From positions 1 through 8,108 of the forward strand of contig JAKFXO010000096.1 of assembly GCA_021731345.1 (NCBI GenBank): a stretch of DNA of 8,108 bases. Reading direction: 5' to 3'. Positions 1 through 5,374 of this stretch are shown piece by piece. The notes under the pieces were generated by a model that worked only from the letters and a program-made list of their open reading frames with translations, ran no database searches and was not told the DNA's origin. The DNA is from Candidatus Peribacterales bacterium. GTDB lineage: Bacteria; Patescibacteriota; Gracilibacteria; Peribacterales; Peribacteraceae. Within the stretch, counting starts at the first letter, position 1; each line of letters begins with the position of its first letter. Position numbers and translations under genes: made by a program.

Positions 1-35
1 TTGTCCTTCTCTAATTCAAAAACCAAGAAATTCGG

Positions 36-66
36 AATGAGACACCCCCTGTTGTACTGTCTCATT
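36..66. repeat. Perfect 9-bp inverted repeat (hairpin) at the left edge
   Basis: AATGAGACA (36-44) is exactly complementary to TGTCTCATT (58-66), with a 13-nt C-rich loop. The right arm's TGTCTC occurs again at 67-72. No T-run follows the stem, so it is not a standard intrinsic terminator. It could be the 3' end structure of a gene lying left of the window, or a protein-binding site. The sequence does not decide between these. Confidence 0.5.
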
Positions 67-84
67 TGTCTCGTTTCATGGAGG

Positions 85-184
85 TGACCCGCCTGCTCCA
101 CCCCCCTCAAAACAAGCCTCCTCACAACCTCGAAACACCCCCTCAAAACTCGGTTGATGACCCGTCCGCTCAGCCACGTACAAC
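85..184. repeat. C-rich degenerate tandem repeat, period about 36-37 nt
   Basis: Two elements recur at regular offsets. TGACCCGCCTGCTC (85-98) recurs with 12 of 14 matches at 158-171, an offset of 73. CACCCCCCTCAAAAC (99-113) recurs one C shorter at 136-149, an offset of 36-37, and more faintly at 171-184. This fits about three decayed units. The complementary strand is G-rich, with several runs of three or more G and possible quadruplex character. A 79-codon proline-rich reading frame (66-305) crosses the area, but it also runs through a strong promoter and looks like a by-product of the repeat. The rest of the 1-320 gap holds only the flanking hairpin and the promoter. Confidence 0.5.
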
Positions 185-243
185 ACCATACACACCCTGT
201 TTTCGGACACTATTTCTATCCATCTCCATGTCGGGAGTAATAT

Positions 244-271
244 TTGCTATAAATCAATTATATGTTATAAT
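244..271 (+). promoter_or_regulatory. Strong extended -10 promoter for the gene at 321
   Basis: A consensus TATAAT lies at 266-271. It is preceded by TG at 263-264 in the extended -10 position, and TTGCTA at 244-249 is a -35 with four of six matches and a 16-bp spacer. The surrounding stretch (240-280) is very AT-rich, unlike the C-rich DNA to its left. The predicted transcription start is near 278, giving a leader of about 43 nt before the ATG at 321. Confidence 0.72.
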
Positions 272-320
272 AATAGTAAATATTCCCCCTATCTCATGTC
301 AGTAAAATCACCAGAGACGT

Positions 321-728
321 ATGTCGCAGAGGTCAAAACAGCAGGTTTGCACTCTCCCTGCATTTATCGATGCAGTGCAGGCTCTTCAGTCTGATGCTGA
401 TCGTCAGAAGTTTGTTCGTGGCCTTCTCGACATTGATGATGCACATGGAACTCAAACTGTGCAGCGCTCCGATGTGAGCCACCTTGAGGATCTCTTGACA
501 GAAGCAACGGAAAAAGCGGCTTTTGCAGGGCATGAGCAAGCGGAGGGAACAGCATCAGGGCAGCAGCTCGACGAATTCAATGCTCGTTATAAGACTTGGA
601 TGGCAGGACTCGAACCATGGAAACAGGCAGTCGAAAGCGTTCTTCAGAACGTAACCGTCGGAGGTACAAGCGGTCGTGAGTGGTCTCCACATCAGCCAGG
701 ATCGAAAGATTACGGATCGGCAGATTAG
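321..728 (+). CDS. Small soluble protein of unknown function
   Basis: This 135-residue protein is not one I recognise. It has no signal peptide or membrane segment, so it is probably cytosolic. Residues about 11-70 and 80-112 look helical and are rich in Ala, Gln, Glu and Asp. Both segments carry aromatic or hydrophobic spacing, for example WMAGLEPWKQAVESVL at 93-108. The C-terminal 25 residues are Gly/Ser-rich and probably disordered. The start is the first ATG after an in-frame TAA about 18 nt upstream; only a weak AGAG precedes it. It has its own strong promoter at 244-271 and an intrinsic terminator at 747-776, so it is a single-gene transcription unit. These signals, more than homology, support it as a real gene. 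Frames on the other strand over the same DNA lack such signals. Confidence 0.68.
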   Translation: MSQRSKQQVCTLPAFIDAVQALQSDADRQKFVRGLLDIDDAHGTQTVQRSDVSHLEDLLTEATEKAAFAGHEQAEGTASGQQLDEFNARYKTWMAGLEPWKQAVESVLQNVTVGGTSGREWSPHQPGSKDYGSAD

Positions 729-746
729 GTCATAGTCATACATCAA

Positions 747-776
747 AAGAACCCCTGAAATCTCTCGGGGGTTTTT
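747..776 (+). terminator. Intrinsic terminator after the orphan gene
   Basis: AACCCCTGA (750-758) pairs with TCGGGGGTT (765-773) as a 9-bp stem with one T-G wobble and a six-base loop. The stem is followed by T to position 776. The outer A-run (745-748) and T-run (772-776) can extend the stem. It lies 19 nt after the TAG stop of the 321-728 gene and insulates it from the next gene. Confidence 0.85.
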
Positions 777-800
777 CGTGTAGCACACTCGTATTACGTT

Positions 801-830
801 TTGACTTTTCCCTTCATGTAAGCGAAAAAT
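801..830 (+). promoter_or_regulatory. Possible promoter for the gene at 859
   Basis: TTGACT (801-806) matches the -35 consensus at five of six positions. AAAAAT (825-830) matches the -10 at four of six, with an 18-bp spacer. A separate promoter is expected because a strong terminator lies just upstream. The predicted leader would be only about 20 nt. It has no Shine-Dalgarno sequence and instead contains CCTCCT (832-837), which resembles an anti-Shine-Dalgarno sequence. Confidence 0.38.
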
Positions 831-858
831 ACCTCCTGCATTCCTTCCCCCGCATTGT

Positions 859-1611
859 ATGAAAAAAATTATACTCATCGTTCTCGCTATTGTCATCGGA
901 GTTGTCGGCTTTCAGGCTGGCCAATTTATGGCACTGCGCTCACCGACTGAAACTCCAGTTGTGGAAGAAAAGAAAATGGCTGACCCGCGCATCACCGCTG
1001 CATGGGAAATGATGATGGGTACGTGGAGCAGTGAAGATGATCGTAATTTCCAGCGCGAATACCGCGATGACAGTACGTTCACAGATGCCTACGGAACGAC
1101 CGAAGGCGAAACAAAGACTGATGGTCAGTGGTCACTTTTTACCGCAGACAATGCTGACGAAATGATGTTTCAGCTCAATAATGACGACGTATACGTGAAG
1201 CAGGTTGAGGAAGCAGGAACATTCTACTTCCGCATCGTGAGCGTCACGCCGGAGATTCTTGAACTTGTAAATTTGGACAAGGGCAACACGCTTCGCTTCG
1301 GCAAGATGACAACAGGGAACGAAATGCAGGATGGCGAAGAGACGCTCAGTGCGTCATTTCGTTGCGATGACGACTCTAGCTTCGTTGCTGAGTTCCCATC
1401 GTCTATGGAAGAAGTGAAAATTTCTTCCGAAGGAGAAGAGAACGTCTTTGGTAAAGTAGATTCCGAGAACGGTAAAAAATATGAGAATGATAGTTGGACA
1501 TTCTTCTTCCGTGGTGAAGAGGCGACGGTCACTGACCGCAGTAATGATTCGACGAAGACTTGTACGCCTCCAATTGTTGAGGGTGTGGCTCCTATGAATT
1601 TTGGAGATTAA
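859..1611 (+). CDS. Membrane-anchored extracytoplasmic protein with MliC-like C-terminal domain
   Basis: This 250-residue protein starts with MKK and one hydrophobic segment (about 4-20). There is no lipobox cysteine, so it is probably an uncleaved anchor with the rest outside the membrane. Residues about 47-150 form a beta-rich module: GTWSSEDD at 54-61, a later F-x-D pattern, and DGQWSL at 88-93. The pattern loosely resembles lipocalin-like domains. Residues about 163-236 follow the MliC/PliC c-type lysozyme-inhibitor pattern: a strand ending in FRC (C169), an acidic turn, SENGKKY (202-208, compare the family's SG-x-x-Y loop), an aromatic strand WTFFF (213-217), RGEEATV (218-224), and a closing C235. 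C169 and C235 are the only cysteines and could form the family's disulfide. The protein is very acidic. Lysozyme inhibition is an inference from the pattern only. The ATG at 859 is supported by the anchor that follows directly; no Shine-Dalgarno sequence is visible. Confidence 0.75.
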   Translation: MKKIILIVLAIVIGVVGFQAGQFMALRSPTETPVVEEKKMADPRITAAWEMMMGTWSSEDDRNFQREYRDDSTFTDAYGTTEGETKTDGQWSLFTADNADEMMFQLNNDDVYVKQVEEAGTFYFRIVSVTPEILELVNLDKGNTLRFGKMTTGNEMQDGEETLSASFRCDDDSSFVAEFPSSMEEVKISSEGEENVFGKVDSENGKKYENDSWTFFFRGEEATVTDRSNDSTKTCTPPIVEGVAPMNFGD

Positions 1612-1628
1612 TTCCAGTTGTCACTTAA

Positions 1629-1657
1629 AAAAGAGACTGCACTGTGCAGTCTCTTTT
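1629..1657. terminator. Bidirectional intrinsic terminator between convergent genes
   Basis: AAAAGAGACTGCA (1629-1641) is the perfect reverse complement of TGCAGTCTCTTTT (1645-1657), giving a 13-bp stem with a 3-nt loop. It has A-runs on the left and T-runs on the right, so it reads as a terminator in both directions. It lies 17 nt after the stop of the gene ending at 1611 and 19 nt past the stop of the minus-strand gene ending at 1677. It should therefore serve both. Confidence 0.9.
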
Positions 1658-1676
1658 CGTAAGATTGAATAAAAAA

Positions 1677-2282
1677 TTAGCGCATGAATTTCATCATACC
1701 CTTGCCCTTTCCACTCATTTTATGAGCAGGGAGCGTGATACCTTTTTCGGTGGCGATCTGCTCGATCGTTTTACCGGAATCGATTGCTGCCTTCAGCTCG
1801 TCTTCCGTCATGCCGAGTTTCTCAGCAATGTTGCCACGCATCTTGTCTTTCATGTCTCCCATACCTCCCTTGTGACCCATTCCCATAGGGAAGCTATCGC
1901 CACAGGCAGTTTTCAGCGCAGTCATTGCAGTCTCATCTTTTGCCTTCATCGTAGACTCCATGGCAGCCTTAAAAGTCTCCTGAGCCTTCTTTAGAGCTTC
2001 CATCCGTGCTGTGTCATCTGTCAAAGCGGCAGCCGCTTTCAGAGCATCACGCTTTGCTGTTGCCGCAGCTTTGTGTGCAGCTGTCCTCGCATCGATAGTA
2101 CTGAGCATTGCCGTCTCATGATCTGCCATCGCAAGGATGCATGTCTGTGTTGGGATGGGACGAGCTTTACCTGTCATCGTTGTAGAAGACGACGATGCAG
2201 CTCCAGCCATCTGTGCAAACATGGGAATTGCGATGAGGAGTGACGTAGCGCCAGTTGCGGCACCGAGTGTAAATTTATTCAT
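1677..2282 (-). CDS. Secreted Ala/Lys/Met-rich protein with C-terminal helical repeat motif
   Basis: This is a 201-residue exported protein. A signal peptide covers residues 1-28, with a hydrophobic core at about 7-23 and AGA before a likely cleavage at 28/29. A Ser/Thr-rich linker is followed by a long Ala/Lys/Glu-rich helical region (about 52-126) that may form a coiled coil. A Met/Gly/His stretch (MGMGHKGGMGDMKDKM, 133-148) comes next. Residues about 152-182 contain IAEKLGMTEDELKAAI, then SGKTIEQIATEKGI. This pattern is common in exported proteins related to the DUF2680/YckD type. The tail is basic and Met-rich. C48 and C127 bracket the helical region and could pair. The function is unknown; metal binding or an envelope-stress chaperone role are possibilities only. 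The start is set by the signal peptide. No Shine-Dalgarno sequence precedes it. Confidence 0.8.
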   Translation of the reverse strand: MNKFTLGAATGATSLLIAIPMFAQMAGAASSSSTTMTGKARPIPTQTCILAMADHETAMLSTIDARTAAHKAAATAKRDALKAAAALTDDTARMEALKKAQETFKAAMESTMKAKDETAMTALKTACGDSFPMGMGHKGGMGDMKDKMRGNIAEKLGMTEDELKAAIDSGKTIEQIATEKGITLPAHKMSGKGKGMMKFMR

Positions 2283-2314
2283 ATCGTTTGGGGTGAAGAA
2301 AGTAAGAAATAGTC

Positions 2315-2331
2315 TGTCCGGACTGCGGACA
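2315..2331 (-). promoter_or_regulatory. Perfect 6-bp palindrome upstream of the secreted protein gene
   Basis: TGTCCG and CGGACA form a 6-bp inverted repeat with a 5-nt spacer, 32 nt upstream of the minus-strand start at 2282. It could be an operator or a 5' leader hairpin for that gene. No convincing -10/-35 pair was found around it, so its place relative to the transcript start is unknown. Confidence 0.4.
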
Positions 2332-2432
2332 CACTAGGCCTCACTCATTAAGGCGAGATTAACCACAGTCAGCCGAGATGCGCATTTCTTAATAGATGGC
2401 TTCTGTATGCCGCTAGGAGCATAAATTTTCAC

Positions 2433-2449
2433 ATGCGATGAAATCGCAT
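2433..2449 (+). promoter_or_regulatory. Perfect 7-bp hairpin just upstream of the SGNH hydrolase gene
   Basis: ATGCGAT (2433-2439) and ATCGCAT (2443-2449) form a perfect 7-bp stem with a GAA loop, ending 19 nt before the ATG at 2469. GGTAGAG follows at 2454-2460 and is the nearest thing to a ribosome-binding site. The hairpin could be a leader structure or a repressor site. The divergent spacer 2283-2468 otherwise shows no strong promoter. Confidence 0.42.
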
Positions 2450-2468
2450 TCGCGGTAGAGTTCTTTCC

Positions 2469-3764
2469 ATGCGAGTGAAAAAAGTGCTCTTCGGATGCGT
2501 TTTCATTCTCTTTATCGTTGGAGTGTGTGAGGTTGCTAGCTTTGTGGGGTTGGCGTTTTTCCTAAAGACAAATGACGTGCGTGAGAGAACGGGGGTATTG
2601 ATGCAATTCGCGCAGCGCTATCCGATGGTCGCCCTTGGTCCGTCCTACAATGCTCCTGCTATCACGAAGCGAGTACGTGCCGTGCTTCATCCATATCTTG
2701 GCTTTGTCCGCGAACCGGTGTTTCCAGGAACGGTCGGCGGCATTGGAAACGAATCGATGCAAGCCTACGGATTTACTGATGCAGGAGATAATCTTGTGCG
2801 AACACCCGCTCAGGATGAAGTGGTGATCGGAATTTTCGGTGGATCATTTGCTGAATTTTTATCGTACGATACAAAATCGATGCAAATAGTGGCGGACGCA
2901 GTGACGAGTATTCCACGCTACAAAGGTAAAAAACCAGTATTCAGCGTTGCTGCCATGGCTGGATACAAACAGCCTCAGCAGCTCATGGCATACAATTATC
3001 TGCTCTCACTCGGAGCACATTTTGATGTCATCATCACACTCGACGGTTTCAATGAAATCACACTCGGATTGACGGAAAATGTACCAAAGAATATTTCTTC
3101 GGTGTACCCGCGAGGATGGCGCCAGTTTTCCATCACGAGCGATCCTGCAACGCAGACGTTGTCATACGAACTTGCGGACAAAAGATCATTGTTCTCTGCA
3201 CTCATGCAGTCGCGTCCGGTCAGATGGAGTATGATCGGCAGACTTTTCTGGATCATGGTTGATGCGTCGTACGAGCGGCGCATCATTGTCGGCGAAATGC
3301 ATCCGTACAAAAAAGAAACATCGATCAAGCCATACGCTATGTCGGGACCAGTAGAAGTAGATACATCAGTAGAAGCAATACAACGTCTCAACGCTGATGT
3401 GTGGAGTCGTTCCACTCTGCAGATGTCGAATCTTGCGAAGGCAAATGGAGGAGAGTCTTTTCACTTTCTGCAGCCAAATCAATACGTTCCGAATTCCAAG
3501 CCGATTGGGAATGAGGAAGCAGATATAGCGCTGAAACCCGAATTTATCCCGTATGCCAAATCCGTACCAACTGGCTATCCATTGCTTCAAAAAGCAGGTG
3601 AGGATTTGCGGAAAAGCGGTGTGCATTTTGAGGATTTGACGTACGTTTTTCAGTCGCATCCGGAGCCTTTGTACAAGGATCCTTGTTGCCATGTGTCAGG
3701 TGCGGGATACGTCATTGTTGCCAATCAGATTGCAGAGGCAGTTCAGTCAATATTACAACCCTAA
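2469..3764 (+). CDS. Membrane-anchored SGNH/GDSL-type hydrolase-like protein
   Basis: This 431-residue protein has one N-terminal membrane segment (about 6-32) and a large domain probably outside the cytoplasm. The domain carries the SGNH blocks in order. IGIFGGSFAEF (120-130) supplies the likely nucleophile S126, DGFNEI (192-197) supplies N195 of block III, and DPCCHVSGAGY (404-414) supplies D404 and H408 of block V. FHFLQPNQ (331-338) is a strand and loop often seen in this group. Known members are esterases, lipases or polysaccharide O-acyl esterases and acetyltransferases acting on carbohydrate or lipid esters. The substrate here cannot be read from the sequence. A role in modifying an envelope polysaccharide is an inference from the anchor. 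The ATG at 2469 fits the anchor; GGTAGAG eight bases upstream is a weak ribosome-binding site. It converges with the next gene with 32 bp between and no clear terminator. Confidence 0.82.
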   Translation: MRVKKVLFGCVFILFIVGVCEVASFVGLAFFLKTNDVRERTGVLMQFAQRYPMVALGPSYNAPAITKRVRAVLHPYLGFVREPVFPGTVGGIGNESMQAYGFTDAGDNLVRTPAQDEVVIGIFGGSFAEFLSYDTKSMQIVADAVTSIPRYKGKKPVFSVAAMAGYKQPQQLMAYNYLLSLGAHFDVIITLDGFNEITLGLTENVPKNISSVYPRGWRQFSITSDPATQTLSYELADKRSLFSALMQSRPVRWSMIGRLFWIMVDASYERRIIVGEMHPYKKETSIKPYAMSGPVEVDTSVEAIQRLNADVWSRSTLQMSNLAKANGGESFHFLQPNQYVPNSKPIGNEEADIALKPEFIPYAKSVPTGYPLLQKAGEDLRKSGVHFEDLTYVFQSHPEPLYKDPCCHVSGAGYVIVANQIAEAVQSILQP

Positions 3765-3796
3765 AAAGAAGCGCTGAAATTTTTAGTACTTAAAAC

Positions 3797-5236
3797 TCAA
3801 TGAGGGTGAGCGAAGAGGAATTCCCGAACGTTCGGATTATCCCTGCGCCACAGCACGTTATCGATGAAATAGTGATGGATATTAATGAAGACAGAGAAAA
3901 TAAAAAGATAGAGCCCTGTTCCGAAAAGCTGGGAATTATAGATAAATGCAGACGGCAAAAGATTATTCTTCGAGAGAATGTCGAACATTGTTGGAATAAC
4001 GCTGAGGATCAGTGCACCGATGAGAAGCATATGAACGATGAACTGTGCAAAGTGCCACATAGGGCTCTTCTTTGCGATGAATTGCATAGCGATGAGCACC
4101 GCACATATACCTATGACGATCGCAATGGTTCGGGACCATAGCGTTGCTGATACCGCGATAATCATCCCGAATGTAAAAGTCATCATTGTTTCGAAGTACT
4201 CATCCCCCCCGTACGAAATACTTCCCACGATGAGCAAGACGGGAATCAGTAGAAAAAGTATGGTGCCGAGTGTCGTAATCATGGTCATGTTCGTCGCTAC
4301 GCCGGTCTGCTCTTTGACGATTTCCTTTGTTTCAATGATTGATTGATTTCGCTTGTAGGCAACAACAAACAGGAGATATTGCAGAGAGTGAAAGAATGGA
4401 ATGATCATTTCAAAATATGCATGTCGACTCACAGGAGTGAGCCAGACGTAAATGGAAATAATCGCGCAGACCGCAGAAAGAGGTGGTAGTGGCTTCCCGA
4501 TTTTGTGTCTCCAGACAAACATCAGCAGCATTCCTAAGGCTGATATGACAAAGAAGTACACAAGGGGAATGATGAGTTCGGGAGGAAAATTTAACGCGGC
4601 ATATGGAATTCCAAAAAATTTTGCCAGCGCATTCCCTAGATTTGCCGCGAAGAATTTAACAAGCCAGAGTGAATAGAGAGCGCTTAAAATAATCCATCGC
4701 TCATACCTGTGAAAGAATACTTTCTTTTGAGCGGAAAGAACGATGACGCAACCGAAAATTTGCTTGATGTAATGCCATCCAACGAGGAAGTACATCACAT
4801 GAATTGAGTAGGTCATCATTGCCATGCTGCCTGTCTGCAGGGCAGTAAAAAAGTAGCCGATCATGAGGAGCGGCACGATGCACCCTGCCCACCAAAGTTT
4901 TGCGCTGAAGCGAGGATTTTTTTTGAAAGAGAAAAAATCCTTTCCCGCGTCGTGGTAGAGCAGTTGATACGACGCCGCAAAGTGGGGGGAGTTCACGAGG
5001 AAAGAGACATAGTAGAGTGCGAATCCCCATAGAGCGACATCTGCTTCTTTTGGTATCAATACGGTGAGTAGCACGAAGAGAATCAATGACGCGCCGCCCG
5101 CCATGAAAACATCCGCTCCCGGTGACAGAAGAGTGGTTGGAGTCGGACTAAACAGACCGAAGGTGTAACGCCAGAGAAAGTGATGCGGCTGGCGTGTGGC
5201 TGACATGGCAGTCTGTAATGGCATTATCTTGATCAT
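3797..5236 (-). CDS. Polytopic membrane protein with conserved-looking histidines, family not recognised
   Basis: This 479-residue integral membrane protein has about 12-13 hydrophobic segments, roughly at 42-61, 66-83, 116-132, 138-165, 181-198, 220-241, 252-267, 276-293, 318-340, 351-388 (two), 396-416 and 432-453. Several histidines sit in motif-like settings at membrane edges: NSPHFAASY (82-90, H85), VGWHYIKQIFG (152-162, H155), FFHSLQYL (281-288, H283) and NIHHYFIDNVLWRRDNPNVR (452-471, H454, H455). The last block, close to the C-terminus, is the most striking. Such histidines could bind haem or a metal, as in other membrane oxidoreductases. However, the classic desaturase HxxxH/HxxHH boxes are absent and I cannot name the family. 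The ATG at 5236 has a weak AGAGAAG upstream; Met5 or Met11 are alternative starts. It is transcribed away from the glucan genes, from a shared 138-bp spacer. Confidence 0.8.
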   Translation of the reverse strand: MIKIMPLQTAMSATRQPHHFLWRYTFGLFSPTPTTLLSPGADVFMAGGASLILFVLLTVLIPKEADVALWGFALYYVSFLVNSPHFAASYQLLYHDAGKDFFSFKKNPRFSAKLWWAGCIVPLLMIGYFFTALQTGSMAMMTYSIHVMYFLVGWHYIKQIFGCVIVLSAQKKVFFHRYERWIILSALYSLWLVKFFAANLGNALAKFFGIPYAALNFPPELIIPLVYFFVISALGMLLMFVWRHKIGKPLPPLSAVCAIISIYVWLTPVSRHAYFEMIIPFFHSLQYLLFVVAYKRNQSIIETKEIVKEQTGVATNMTMITTLGTILFLLIPVLLIVGSISYGGDEYFETMMTFTFGMIIAVSATLWSRTIAIVIGICAVLIAMQFIAKKSPMWHFAQFIVHMLLIGALILSVIPTMFDILSKNNLLPSAFIYNSQLFGTGLYLFIFSVFINIHHYFIDNVLWRRDNPNVREFLFAHPH

Positions 5237-5318
5237 ACTACAGTTCTTCTCTCGATGAGCGGATGCAGAAGCTAGGCTGATTTTGCAGTATTTCTATCTA
5301 GGAATTTTGGCAGTTTTA

Positions 5319-5327
5319 TGCTAAAAT
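5319..5327 (+). promoter_or_regulatory. Extended -10 promoter for the glucan gene cluster
   Basis: TGCTAAAAT (5319-5327) has the extended -10 TG one base before TAAAAT, which matches TATAAT at five of six positions. No good -35 is seen at the usual spacing, which is common for extended -10 promoters. Transcription would start near 5334, giving a leader of about 40 nt before the ATG at 5375. Confidence 0.5.
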
Positions 5328-5339
5328 AAAGAGATTTCT

Positions 5340-5353
5340 TGCGCGCGTGCGCA
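5340..5353 (+). promoter_or_regulatory. GC-rich leader hairpin before the glycosyltransferase gene
   Basis: TGCGC (5340-5344) and GCGCA (5349-5353) form a 5-bp GC-rich stem with a GCGT loop inside the predicted leader. The 21 nt between hairpin and start codon are almost only A and C after a short TGAA, so this part should be unstructured. An unstructured A/C leader without a Shine-Dalgarno sequence may be how the start is exposed. Confidence 0.4.
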
Positions 5354-5374
5354 TGAACACAAAAACACACACAA

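Noticed and set aside
85..184. Possible CRISPR array from the roughly 36-nt periodicity
   Set aside because: The recurring elements are short and imperfect. There is no constant repeat with distinct spacers, and no cas gene is present.
66..305. Proline-rich 79-codon open frame
   Set aside because: It follows the C-rich tandem repeat, crosses the strong extended -10 promoter at 263-271, and has no ribosome-binding site or recognisable domain. Composition explains it.
555..896. 113-codon minus-strand frame overlapping the orphan gene and terminator
   Set aside because: It runs through the intrinsic terminator at 747-776 and overlaps the starts and ends of two better-supported plus-strand genes.
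2451..2466. GCGGTAGAGTTC-like text resembling a tRNA fragment
   Set aside because: No acceptor stem, anticodon arm or T-arm could be placed around it.
2996..3415. 139-codon minus-strand frame inside the SGNH gene
   Set aside because: It overlaps the SGNH block III region on the other strand and shows no motif, signal or start context of its own.
3765..3796. Possible terminator between the convergent genes at 3764 and 3797
   Set aside because: AGCGCT and the TTTTAGTACTTAAAA stretch are locally symmetric, but neither forms a stem longer than a few pairs.
4917..4925. Homopolymer run in the membrane protein gene as a possible frameshift site
   Set aside because: The reading frame continues normally through the run and keeps membrane-protein character on both sides, so there is no sign of a break.
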